Source: Spirochaeta sp. UBA2779
GTDB lineage: Bacteria > Spirochaetota > Spirochaetia > DSM-2461
Length of the DNA: 21,322 nucleotides
NCBI GenBank assembly: GCA_002352375.1
Contig: DEIH01000078.1
Span: 1 to 21,322, forward strand
Reading direction: 5' to 3'
Shown piece after piece: positions 13,974 to 21,322 of the stretch; the first letter of the stretch is position 1; each line of letters starts with the position of its first letter. Under the pieces are notes generated by a model. It saw nothing but the letters and a program-made list of their open reading frames with translations, did not search any database and was not told the DNA's origin. Position numbers and translations under genes: made by a program.

Positions 13974-14982
13974 TAAAATTAATAAGAAACAGATACTGTC
14001 TCTTGGAGACAGGTATAGAATCTATGTTCTGTTTGTACTTGTCTTTGTTGTAATGACATTGTTCGCACCTCATTTTTTCAATGCATGGAACCTGACATCC
14101 ATAATGAAAACAGTGGCTATGAACGGAACCGTAGCAATCGGATTTACCATCATCCTGATAGTTGGGCAGCTGGATCTATCTATCGGAACGATTATTACAT
14201 TTGCAGCTGTTATTGGTTTGGGGTTGAAAGATGCAGTGGGTTACGGAGTGAGTGTCCCCCTGGCTATTATTGCCGGTGGTCTTATCGGTCTGATTAACGG
14301 TTTACTGGTTGCCAAGGTTAAAATCAATTCATTTATAGTGACTCTTGGAATGCTGACGGCCCTTCAAGGTGCTATTTACACCATAACAGGCGGTAATACA
14401 ATTGCGGTAACAGACGATCAGGCCTTTGCTATATCAGACTGGCTTCAGCATCAGATTGTTCCTATGCTCACCCCCCGCGTTATTATCGCCATAGTCTTAG
14501 TTGTCAGCTTCAGTATTTTTCTTCGGAGGACTAGAAAAGGCCGTAATTTCTTCATGGTGGGGGGCAACAGTAAAACCGCTTGGCTGGCAGGCGTTGATAG
14601 TGATAAATATACCATTGTTGCTTTTGTAATCTCAGGCGTGATGGCCGCCATCGGCGGTATCCTTTTTGCCATGGAAAGCGCTGCAGCTACTTTGAACCTG
14701 GGAACCAATTCTCTTATGTATGTTCTTTCAGCAACAATTATAGGCGGTACCTCGATGGCCGGTGGAAAAGGCGGTGTCTTTCGAAGTTTTATTGCAGTTC
14801 TGACGTTAACCACGCTGTATAACGGCATTGTTCTTCTGGGACTGGGGAATGAGGTACAGATATTTATTTCAGGGATAATTCTTGCATCTGTAATACTTTA
14901 TGAAGCATTTGTGGAATATAGGCATGATAAGGTTGTCGGGCAGAGACCTGAGCTTTTAAAAGAGCTGAATACTATTCAGTAA
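13966..14982 (+). CDS. Sugar ABC transporter permease 2, RbsC type
   Basis: This 338-residue multi-pass membrane protein is of the same family as its upstream neighbour but clearly diverged. It carries VGQLDLSIGTIITFAAVIGL near the N-terminus, the LAGVDSDKYTIVAFVISGVM segment, and the conserved ATIIGGTSMAGGKGGVFRS signature. Three starts are possible: GTG 13960, ATG 13963 and ATG 13966. I took 13966 because GGGG (13955-13958) then has the best spacing. It overlaps permease 1 by 8 bp, which suggests translational coupling. Confidence 0.93.
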   Translation: MRNKINKKQILSLGDRYRIYVLFVLVFVVMTLFAPHFFNAWNLTSIMKTVAMNGTVAIGFTIILIVGQLDLSIGTIITFAAVIGLGLKDAVGYGVSVPLAIIAGGLIGLINGLLVAKVKINSFIVTLGMLTALQGAIYTITGGNTIAVTDDQAFAISDWLQHQIVPMLTPRVIIAIVLVVSFSIFLRRTRKGRNFFMVGGNSKTAWLAGVDSDKYTIVAFVISGVMAAIGGILFAMESAAATLNLGTNSLMYVLSATIIGGTSMAGGKGGVFRSFIAVLTLTTLYNGIVLLGLGNEVQIFISGIILASVILYEAFVEYRHDKVVGQRPELLKELNTIQ

Positions 14983-14993
14983 ATTTGTGGGTA

Positions 14994-15011
14994 TACCTCA
15001 AATTTGAGGTA
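14994..15011. repeat. Perfect 18-bp palindrome between permease 2 and binding protein genes
   Basis: TACCTCAAATTTGAGGTA is self-complementary without a spacer and sits in the 63-bp gap before the binding-protein gene. It is followed by an A-run on the plus strand, so it is not a Rho-independent terminator for this operon. It could be an intercistronic hairpin stabilising one part of the message, or a separate operator for an internal binding-protein promoter. It does not match the TGGTAAAATA elements. Confidence 0.5.
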
Positions 15012-15045
15012 AAAAAATATATCCTAATTATTAACGGAGGGAGAA

Positions 15046-16245
15046 ATGAAAAAATCATTCTCATTGTTAGTCGTTCTGGTACTGGCTCTGACTTTTGCAG
15101 GGGCAGTTTTCGCCAATGGAGGTTCTGAATCCTCAACTGATGCTGCAGGATCAGGGAATCTTGAGGCTTCATTAGCCCTCGCAGGTCAGGTTGATGCATT
15201 AACAGCAGCTGACGGGCAGCCTCTGATTAAAGTTTCAGGTACCGGCCGTGAAGTTCCTGCCAGACCAGCTGATCCTGAAGCACTTCCTGAAGACAATCCT
15301 CTTCACTGGTGGGATATGGAATTTGCCGGTTGGAATTCAACCAAGAAAAACATTCCCGATTCTCCAAAAGATGGCGCCATTGGCAAAAAGGTAATCATGA
15401 TTGTTCATGGAGACCACCCCTGGACTACAGCATGTATCAATGGTGCGACAAAAGTTGCTGATGTATACAACATGGATTTCAAAGCTTTATCCCCCAACTG
15501 GGATCTTGCTGTACAGAATCAGATGATCGATCAGGCCATCAATGAGCGCCCCGACCTTCTGCTGCTTATTCCTCTTGATGCCAAGACAGCTCCCCAGCAG
15601 GCGCGAAAAATCAACCAGGCTGGTGTTCCTCTTATCATGTTCAATACATTGCCTGAGGCAGAAGCCATGGATTACTGTATTGCATGGACCGGACCGGATG
15701 ATTTTGGTCAGTTCCGAAAACTCTCTCACCTCTGGGCCGATAAACTCGGTAAAGAAGGCGGAGTTGCATACATTCAGCATGCTCCCGGCGGATCTCCTTA
15801 TTTTGCACGTTACTGGGGACCCCGTTCCGAACTGGCTGAATATGCTCCTGGAATTAAAGTTCTCGATGCTCAGGCTCCTGGATTCGAAGCTGACAAAACG
15901 CAGCAGCTGGTCTCTGACTGGCTTACACGATTTGGTGATGAGATTGTAGGTATCTGTGCAGCTGATGACTCTGCTCAGGGACTCGGAATATCCGAAGCCT
16001 TAAAGAAAGCCGGCCGGGAAGATATTGTTGTAATCGCAGCAGGAAACAGCAAGCAGGGTATGGACCTCGTTAAATCTGGAGATATTTATGCTATTACCTA
16101 CCAGACCGCTGAAGGTGATGGTGCCTTGGCTGTTAAAACCGCAGCTGACTGGTTTAACGGTGAAGAACTTCCTCCAGTTCGTTACCTTCCTCAGCACATG
16201 ATTACAATCGACGATGTGGAAGATTTCTATCCTCCTCAGTGGTAA
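15046..16245 (+). CDS. Periplasmic sugar-binding protein of the ABC transporter
   Basis: This 399-residue protein has a textbook signal peptide (MKKSF, hydrophobic core, cleavage after AVFA). No lipobox Cys is present, so the mature protein is soluble in the periplasm. After a Ser/Ala-rich leader comes an unusual HWWDMEFAGW segment. A Peripla_BP_4/RbsB-type two-lobed fold follows (VIMIVHGDHPW, LLLLIPLDAKTAPQQARKI, CIAWTGPDDFGQF, GICAADDSAQGLGISEALKK, PPVRYLPQHMIT). A strong GGAGGGAG ribosome site (before ATG 15046) suggests high expression. It captures the operon's substrate. The sensor half of the AraC regulator at 6699-8435 is its homologue, including the HWWDMEFAGW segment. Confidence 0.95.
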   Translation: MKKSFSLLVVLVLALTFAGAVFANGGSESSTDAAGSGNLEASLALAGQVDALTAADGQPLIKVSGTGREVPARPADPEALPEDNPLHWWDMEFAGWNSTKKNIPDSPKDGAIGKKVIMIVHGDHPWTTACINGATKVADVYNMDFKALSPNWDLAVQNQMIDQAINERPDLLLLIPLDAKTAPQQARKINQAGVPLIMFNTLPEAEAMDYCIAWTGPDDFGQFRKLSHLWADKLGKEGGVAYIQHAPGGSPYFARYWGPRSELAEYAPGIKVLDAQAPGFEADKTQQLVSDWLTRFGDEIVGICAADDSAQGLGISEALKKAGREDIVVIAAGNSKQGMDLVKSGDIYAITYQTAEGDGALAVKTAADWFNGEELPPVRYLPQHMITIDDVEDFYPPQW

Positions 16246-16283
16246 TCATAGAACTTAAGCTAATCTATTAGTTGAAATCTAAT

Positions 16284-16323
16284 AAGGGCTTTCTCATTGC
16301 ATAATGAGGGAGTCCTTTTTTTT
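16284..16323 (+). terminator. Rho-independent terminator after the transporter operon
   Basis: A 15-bp stem (16284-16298 with 16303-16317, allowing three G-U pairs) closes a GCAT loop and runs into eight T residues (16316-16323). It ends exactly where the facing SorC gene stops. The minus-strand continuation has no T-run, so it serves the plus-strand operon. Confidence 0.9.
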
Positions 16324-17272
16324 ATAATGAACTCAGTATTCGCAAAGCAGCATGCTCATCGGTTATCAGAGAATTCACAAAATTTCCTTTAAGGGCCCCT
16401 GAAATTGCTTCTGCTTTTTCTGCCCCGCAGGCAACGGCGATAAGATATGGAACTTTTTTTAATTCACCTTTCTCGATTCCTATAACCCGCCGGTTTTGAG
16501 TAATATCCAGAAACTGCCCATTACTGTCGTAGTGCAGACCGCAAATATGGCCGATCCCTCCCTCAGATTGAATCAGCTTTGCTTCAGATACATCCTGAAA
16601 GCCTTCACGTACCATGGAACTGTATTCAGGATTATCTGAACTCAAACCTACCAGAGCCAGATCGAGAGTCTTCATTCTATCCAGGGTTCGGGCAATCGGC
16701 TGCTCCTTTAAAAGCAGTTTTTTTAATTCAAGATTTGTAACTATCACCGGGGCCTGAATAAAGCGGCAGCTGCCGTTCAGTTTCTGCGCCAGATTCCTGG
16801 CCAGTTCAAAACCGTCAAACGCCGGATTGGCCATTCCCAGACTGCCGGTCATCTGAATAACTTCCACATCTACAACACTCTGGGAAGAAAGCTCTTTTAC
16901 AACATGAAAAAGACTGCTGCCCCAGGATAAACCAATCTTCAGTCGGTTTTTCAGTTTGGATTCCAGCAGTTTCGCTGCAGCTTTTCCGGCTGCGGCAAGA
17001 GTTGACTGCATATCTTCAGCTGAAGGAACCACGGTAACCGAGTTAATATTGAATTCTGTTTTTAACCGTCCTGCAAGAGCATTCACCAGTGAGTCGTTAC
17101 TTTCCTGAATACGGATTTCAACAATTTTTTCTTCCCGGCAGCGTCTTAATAGATTGGAAACACTGGGTCGGGAAATATTGAGATGCCGGGCAATCTCCTG
17201 CTGAGATAGGCCCTCGATATAGTATTTTCGGGCAACGTCGATTAAGGTATCCCGATCTTTCTTTACAGTCAC
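16322..17272 (-). CDS. SorC/DeoR-family transcriptional regulator
   Basis: The 316-residue product begins with a helix-turn-helix (YYIEGLSQQEIARHLNISRP then SVSNLLRRCREEKIV). It continues with the SorC-type sugar-phosphate-binding domain related to phosphosugar isomerases (IGLSWGSSLFHVV, VEVIQMTGSLG, DLALVGLSS, VIGIEKGELKKVPYLIAVAC). I chose GTG 17272. It overlaps the stop of the lipoamide dehydrogenase gene as GTGA and has GGAAG six bases upstream. A TTG at 17302 has no ribosome site. It is therefore the last gene of the dehydrogenase operon and translationally coupled to E3, probably sensing a glycolytic or phosphorylated intermediate to control the operon. The effector is unknown. Confidence 0.9.
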   Translation of the reverse strand: MTVKKDRDTLIDVARKYYIEGLSQQEIARHLNISRPSVSNLLRRCREEKIVEIRIQESNDSLVNALAGRLKTEFNINSVTVVPSAEDMQSTLAAAGKAAAKLLESKLKNRLKIGLSWGSSLFHVVKELSSQSVVDVEVIQMTGSLGMANPAFDGFELARNLAQKLNGSCRFIQAPVIVTNLELKKLLLKEQPIARTLDRMKTLDLALVGLSSDNPEYSSMVREGFQDVSEAKLIQSEGGIGHICGLHYDSNGQFLDITQNRRVIGIEKGELKKVPYLIAVACGAEKAEAISGALKGNFVNSLITDEHAALRILSSL

Positions 17273-18678
17273 AACATACTTCCAGGAGGAAGATGGATAC
17301 AACGGCCGAGACTGTCCGCTGCCGCTTCTGAAAAAGCCTCTCCCACCGATGGATGTCCGTGTATAATATCTGCAATTTCATGGCTGGTTACTTCCATCGC
17401 CATCAGGGAGGCAGCTTCGTTAATAATCTCTGAAACACCTGGTCCCGCCATATGAACACCCAGTACTTCACCGTATTTTTTATCCGTGACAATTTTAACA
17501 AACCCCTCGGCATCACCAACAGCCAGGGCTTTACCGTTGGCGGATAAGGGAAAATAGCCTATAGATACGGTGTATTCCCGGGAAGCCTCTTTTTCACTCA
17601 TTCCTACAGAAGCCATTTCAGGCAGGGAGTATATCACCGAAGGCACATATTTAAGATTTACTGTCTTTTTAGCCCCCAGAGCATTTTCTGCGGCAATCTC
17701 TCCCAGTTTGAAAGCCGCATGAGCGAGCATTTTCTGCCCGGTGATATCCCCGGCAGCATAAATACCCGGAATGTTGGTTTCCTGATAGTCATTTACCAGG
17801 ATTCTGCCTTTATCTGTTTTTACAGATACTTCCCCCAGGCAGGAAAGATCTGGAACCCTGCCAATGGAAAGCATTGCCTTCTCAGTTTCCAGGATTTCCC
17901 CCGTAGAGAGAATTAATGAAAGATTGTTCTTTCTTTCTTCTATTCTTTTAAGGCTCACACCGGTATGAATACCGGCACCATTTTTTTCAAGAAGACGCCG
18001 GCTGAAATCTGAAATGGATGAATCTATAAAAGGAAGAAGCCGATCTTCCATTTCGACGATTTCCACCTTTACACCGAATGACAAGAATATCAAAGCCATC
18101 TCAACACCGATAACACCACCTCCGATAATCACCAGGCTTGATGGTAAGGTGTCCATGGACAGCATTTGTTCACTGAAAAGAACTCTCGGGCTTTCAATAC
18201 CCGGGATTGGAATCCTGGAAGCCTTTGAACCTCCGGCAATAATAATTTTATCAGCCTTCAGCAGTATTTTATCTTTTTCATTGCCTTTTACTAGAACCGT
18301 ATTACCATCCTGAAGTACACCAAGGCCATAAAAAACATCCACTTTATTGGATTTCAGCAGACCACCGACACCATCGGTGAGTTTCTTAACAACCTTGTTC
18401 TTCATTTTGAGAGTAACCGGCATATCAATCACAAAATCTTCATTTACCAGTTTGATTCCACGATCGGATGCCTTTTTTATTTCTTGAATAATTTCGGCAT
18501 TTTTCAGGTAAGCCTTGGTGGGAATGCATCCTCTGTTCAGACAGGTACCTCCCAGAATATCCTGTTCTACCAGGGCCACCTCGGCGCCCAGCTGTGAGGC
18601 TCTGATGGCCGCAACATAACCTGCCGGGCCGCCGCCGATTACGACAACTTTATAATCAGTTTTTTCTCTTTGATTCAT
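17269..18678 (-). CDS. lpdA: Dihydrolipoamide dehydrogenase (E3)
   Basis: This 469-residue flavoprotein oxidises dihydrolipoamide on E2 and passes electrons to NAD+. Visible features are the FAD site VIGGGPAG (13-20) and the redox disulfide GGTCLNRGC (C46/C51). The NAD site is IIGGGVIGVEMA, and the C-terminal catalytic pair lies in HGHPSVGE (H442, E447). There is no N-terminal lipoyl domain, unlike some bacterial E3s. The start overlaps the E2 stop in an ATGA tetranucleotide (18675-18678). Length and motifs are fully normal. Confidence 0.96.
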   Translation of the reverse strand: MNQREKTDYKVVVIGGGPAGYVAAIRASQLGAEVALVEQDILGGTCLNRGCIPTKAYLKNAEIIQEIKKASDRGIKLVNEDFVIDMPVTLKMKNKVVKKLTDGVGGLLKSNKVDVFYGLGVLQDGNTVLVKGNEKDKILLKADKIIIAGGSKASRIPIPGIESPRVLFSEQMLSMDTLPSSLVIIGGGVIGVEMALIFLSFGVKVEIVEMEDRLLPFIDSSISDFSRRLLEKNGAGIHTGVSLKRIEERKNNLSLILSTGEILETEKAMLSIGRVPDLSCLGEVSVKTDKGRILVNDYQETNIPGIYAAGDITGQKMLAHAAFKLGEIAAENALGAKKTVNLKYVPSVIYSLPEMASVGMSEKEASREYTVSIGYFPLSANGKALAVGDAEGFVKIVTDKKYGEVLGVHMAGPGVSEIINEAASLMAMEVTSHEIADIIHGHPSVGEAFSEAAADSLGRCIHLPPGSML

Positions 18679-19886
18679 GCGAGAATAACCAGAGGGTTTT
18701 CCAGGAGTTCTCTAATCCGGCTGAAGAACACCGAAGCTTCTGCACCATCAACAATTCTATGGTCGAAGCTGATGCTCAAGTTCATTACCTGCCGGGATTG
18801 AACTTCCCCATTGACAAGTTTGAGAGTTTCATCAACTGCACAAACCCCGAGAATAGCTGCCTGTGGCTGATTGATAATCGGTGTGAACGACGTAATTCCG
18901 AATGTCCCGATATTACTGACTGTAAATGTTCCGCCCTCCATATCATCAGGATTGAGTTTTCCTTCTCTCCCTTTTTTAACAAGTTCCGCAGTTTTCCCCG
19001 AGAGTTGCCTGAGGGTGATTTTATTCACCTTATTGACAACCGGGACAAGTAGTCCTTTTTCGGTGGCGATTGCCATGTTGATATTTATTGAAGGCTTGAT
19101 TAACACATCATCACCATCGAGGATGGAGTTCAACCGGGGATTTTCCTCCAGTGCTATAGCTGTAGCTTTCAGTACAAAATCATTAATGGTGATTTTCTCT
19201 ATCAGGTTCTTATTCAGTTGTTTTCTTATTTTCAGCAATTCAGAGACATCGGCCCTGGTATCCATTGATACCGAAGGTATCTCTGTATAACTCTGGAACA
19301 TCCTTTGTCCGGTTATCTTTTGAATATTCGTTAAGGGGATACGAGTATTCCGGTTCGGCCGGGAAAGATCAGTTGCAAAAATCTTACCGTCATGGCCGCT
19401 TCCTTCCACAGATGTAAGATCAACACCTTCGGCTTCGGCTTTACGCCAGGCCAGGGGGGTGGAGCGTACATCAGCTACTCTGATTTCCCCGTTTCGTCCC
19501 GAAGGTGAAATATCTTTCAGGGGGAGACCTTTCTCAGAAGCAACTCTCCGTGCGGCAGGGGTGGCTTTTATTTTTTCAGCCGCTATAAGCTTCTTCGCCG
19601 GAGTATCTTCTTTCTTTATTATATTGGGCGGGGCAGGTATAGATTCCCCAGGGCTACCTATCCAGGCGATAGTTTGGACAACCGGGACGGTTGTACCGTT
19701 ATCATAGAGAATCTTTAATACCGTCCCCTCACAGTCGGATTCAACTTCCATACTGCTTTTATCTGTTTCAATCTCAACGATGGGATCGCCTATGGAAACT
19801 CTGTCGCCTTCCTTCACGAGCCACTCAGTTATAACCCCTTCTTCCATAGCCATACCCGTTTTGGGCATTATTACCGCTTCTGCCAT
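18675..19886 (-). CDS. Dihydrolipoamide acyltransferase (E2) with two E3/E1-binding domains
   Basis: This 403-residue E2 transfers the acyl group to CoA. Domains in order are: one lipoyl domain (1-80; lipoylated K43 in ETDKSSMEVES); a peripheral-subunit-binding domain (about 108-141, TPAARRVASEKG ... SGRNGEIRVADV); a second such domain directly after it (about 143-175, TPLAWRKAEAEG ... GSGHDGKIFATDL); and the catalytic trimer-forming domain (180-403, HRIVDG with H376 and D380). ATG 19886 has AGGGGG five bases upstream; the GTG just before it is less likely. A second binding domain is an uncommon duplication, known in some acetoin- or pyruvate-type E2s. The gene lies 9 bp after E1 beta. Confidence 0.95.
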   Translation of the reverse strand: MAEAVIMPKTGMAMEEGVITEWLVKEGDRVSIGDPIVEIETDKSSMEVESDCEGTVLKILYDNGTTVPVVQTIAWIGSPGESIPAPPNIIKKEDTPAKKLIAAEKIKATPAARRVASEKGLPLKDISPSGRNGEIRVADVRSTPLAWRKAEAEGVDLTSVEGSGHDGKIFATDLSRPNRNTRIPLTNIQKITGQRMFQSYTEIPSVSMDTRADVSELLKIRKQLNKNLIEKITINDFVLKATAIALEENPRLNSILDGDDVLIKPSININMAIATEKGLLVPVVNKVNKITLRQLSGKTAELVKKGREGKLNPDDMEGGTFTVSNIGTFGITSFTPIINQPQAAILGVCAVDETLKLVNGEVQSRQVMNLSISFDHRIVDGAEASVFFSRIRELLENPLVILA

Positions 19887-19895
19887 CACAACCCC

Positions 19896-20876
19896 CTAAA
19901 GTAATTCACGAACGGCTGAGGAAATACTGTCCACAGTCGGTACAACCTGCGCTTCAAGGCCCGGATTGTAGGGGATGGGTACATCCAGTCCTCCAACCCT
20001 TTTTACAGGAGCATCAAGATAGAAGAATGCTTCACTGTCCACGATTACGCTGGAAAGTTCACCTCCGTATCCACCGGTTTGACAAGCCTCATGTACGATA
20101 ACAATTTTCCCTGTTTTTTTTGCAGACTGAATCAGGCATTCCTTGTCCAGTGGTACAAGGCTGCGTATATCTATCACTTCAATATCAACATCTTCAGAAG
20201 CAAATTCTTCAGCGACTTCAAGACAGCGTTGGACCATTCGTCCGTATGTCACAATGGTAAGATCTTTGCCTGTTCGTTTAATATCCGCAACACCCAGGGG
20301 AATTGTATAATCATCACCTTGTTCCGGCACTTCTCCCTTAGTTCTGTACAGGAGTTTCTGTTCAATAAAAACAACCGGGTTGTTATCACGGATTGCTGTT
20401 TTAAGAAGACCCTTGGCATCATATGGGGTGGAGGGAATTACAACTTTCAGGCCGGGGACATGGCATACCCATGCTTCCAGGCTCTGGGAATGCTGCTCCG
20501 CCGCACCGGTTCCGGATCCACCAGGAGTTCTCAGCACCATGGGAACAGAGGCCTGGCCGCCGAATTGAAATCGGGACTTTGCCGCCTGATTGACAAGAGG
20601 ATCCATGGCAAAAGTCATGAAGTCACTGAACATCAATTCGGCAATAGGCCTGAGTCCTGTTAATGCAGCTCCAACAGCCGCTCCGGTTATCGCCAACTCT
20701 GTAATGGGAGTATCTTTAACCCGCTCTTCGCCGAATTCTTCCAGCATACCCCGGGAGACGCCGAAGGCTCCCCCGTACACACCGATGTCTTCACCGATGA
20801 AAATAATATTATCATTCTGGCGCATTTCTTCACTCATCGCTTCATTTATGGCTTCGGCATAGGTTATTTCACGCAT
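19896..20876 (-). CDS. Pyruvate/acetoin dehydrogenase E1 component, beta subunit
   Basis: This 326-residue transketolase-like subunit, with E1 alpha, forms the thiamine-diphosphate enzyme that starts oxidative decarboxylation of pyruvate or cleavage of acetoin. Motifs seen are REITYAEAINEAMSEEM, GEDIGVYGGAFGVSRGM, the catalytic RTPGGSGTGAAEQHSQSLEA and PSTPYDAKGLLK. IDIRSLVPLD and KRVGGLDVPIPYNP follow. The latter blocks look closer to acetoin dehydrogenase beta chains than to classic PdhB, but the substrate cannot be fixed from sequence alone. I chose ATG 20876 (GAGG six bases upstream). It overlaps the E1 alpha stop by 8 bp; ATG 20882 is an alternative. Confidence 0.94.
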   Translation of the reverse strand: MREITYAEAINEAMSEEMRQNDNIIFIGEDIGVYGGAFGVSRGMLEEFGEERVKDTPITELAITGAAVGAALTGLRPIAELMFSDFMTFAMDPLVNQAAKSRFQFGGQASVPMVLRTPGGSGTGAAEQHSQSLEAWVCHVPGLKVVIPSTPYDAKGLLKTAIRDNNPVVFIEQKLLYRTKGEVPEQGDDYTIPLGVADIKRTGKDLTIVTYGRMVQRCLEVAEEFASEDVDIEVIDIRSLVPLDKECLIQSAKKTGKIVIVHEACQTGGYGGELSSVIVDSEAFFYLDAPVKRVGGLDVPIPYNPGLEAQVVPTVDSISSAVRELL

Positions 20877-21322
20877 AGACATCCTCAAAAATGTTTTCTA
20901 TTCGGGGTTCAGGGCTGTTTTCAGCGAATTCAACGGCAGATTCAATATCCTGAACAGCTTGTTTATCAAGTTCTGAGAGTATGTCTTCTGTTGCAATTCT
21001 TTCGTTCAACAAAAACTCTCTGTACCGTTTGATCGGACATTTCGTCTTCCACTCATTCACTTCTTCCTTTGTCCGGTAGGCCTGAGCATCACTTTTAGAA
21101 TGGCCCATCCAGCGGTAGGTATTAAGAACCATCAGCATGGGGCCGTTTTTCAGAATGTATTTTTTAGCCTTGGTGGTTTCCTCATAGATTTTCAGGATAT
21201 CATTACCATCCAGAGATATACCTTTAATACCGTATGATTTGGCTCGAATTGAAATATCTGAGATATTCATGGATTTACTCAGGTGAGTGGACATACCATA
21301 ATAGTTATTGGTACAGACAAAC
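20869..21322 (-). CDS. Pyruvate/acetoin dehydrogenase E1 component, alpha subunit (partial)
   Basis: This is the C-terminal ~150 residues of a thiamine-diphosphate-dependent E1 alpha. The frame stays open past the ATG at 21294 to the right edge, reading FVCTNNYYGMSTHLSKS. That is the family's thiamine-diphosphate/Mg-loop end (C-x-NN-x-YGMST), so the true start lies outside the window. Further signatures are YRWMGHSKSDAQAYRTKEEV and CPIKRYREFLL, again of the acetoin/pyruvate dehydrogenase type. It is the first visible gene of the E1 alpha-E1 beta-E2-E3-SorC operon. Confidence 0.93.
   Translation of the reverse strand, partial: FVCTNNYYGMSTHLSKSMNISDISIRAKSYGIKGISLDGNDILKIYEETTKAKKYILKNGPMLMVLNTYRWMGHSKSDAQAYRTKEEVNEWKTKCPIKRYREFLLNERIATEDILSELDKQAVQDIESAVEFAENSPEPRIENIFEDVYA

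Noticed and set aside
14994..15011. Palindrome as a Rho-independent terminator
   Set aside because: It has no loop and is followed by A rather than T residues on the transcribed strand.
11094..16245. Calling the locus a rhamnose utilisation operon
   Set aside because: Only the mutarotase points to rhamnose; rhamnose isomerase, kinase and aldolase genes are absent and the mutarotase family is broader than rhamnose.
18871..19290. 139-codon open frame on the plus strand
   Set aside because: It is antisense to the E2 catalytic domain; a low-complexity Ser-rich translation is typical of such shadows.
20079..20663. 194-codon open frame on the plus strand
   Set aside because: It is antisense to the well-conserved E1 beta gene and its product has no recognisable motif or ribosome site.
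1..21322. CRISPR arrays, tRNA or rRNA genes, insertion sequences, prophage genes
   Set aside because: I saw no regularly spaced long repeats, cloverleaf-like sequences, transposase or phage motifs on either strand.

Overview
The window looks like a chromosomal segment of a free-living, probably fermentative, Gram-negative-type bacterium. A spirochete (Spirochaetales-like) is my best guess. The reasons are an outer-membrane beta-barrel protein, a periplasmic sugar-binding protein whose mature end starts NGGSES, many LacI/AraC sugar regulators, and moderate GC. No rRNA or tRNA marker is present, so this placement is inference.

Layout. (1) 1-2318: the tail of a plus-strand gene, then a minus-strand pair: an SPFH-domain protein carrying a GYF_2 domain, and a double zinc-ribbon membrane protein. 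This pair recalls the B. subtilis YdjI/YdjG envelope-stress partners. (2) 2353-2961: a flavodoxin-fold NAD(P)H quinone reductase. (3) 2945-16245: a large carbohydrate-type utilisation locus. It contains a beta-barrel outer-membrane protein, two paralogous LacI regulators, an AraC regulator with a periplasmic-binding-protein-like sensor, two divergent URO-D-superfamily enzymes, an L-rhamnose-mutarotase-family protein, and a complete ribose/galactose-type ABC importer (ATPase, two permeases, binding protein) ending in a strong terminator. (4) 16322-21322: a minus-strand operon for a pyruvate/acetoin-type dehydrogenase complex (E1 alpha partial, E1 beta, E2, E3), followed by a translationally coupled SorC-family regulator.

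The most interesting part is region 3. The sensor half of the AraC regulator is recognisably a cytoplasmic copy of the locus's own binding protein, including an unusual N-terminal HW(W/Y)DME(F/Y)AGW segment. The two LacI proteins are close paralogues and share an unusual IIAPGDVLDYS loop. The control regions share TGGTAAAATA operator-like elements that overlap -10 boxes, and helically phased GCAAAA repeats. A consistent model is as follows: a sugar-like solute crosses the outer membrane (the OMP may be its porin) and is imported by the ABC system. RhaM then equilibrates its anomers, and the two URO-D-fold enzymes process it. No corrinoid protein, kinase, isomerase or aldolase is visible, so the substrate and chemistry are unknown.

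Genes are tightly packed, with several convergent or same-strand overlaps of 4-17 bp. No stretch over 300 bases lacks a gene. I see no insertion sequence, CRISPR array, tRNA, rRNA or prophage gene.
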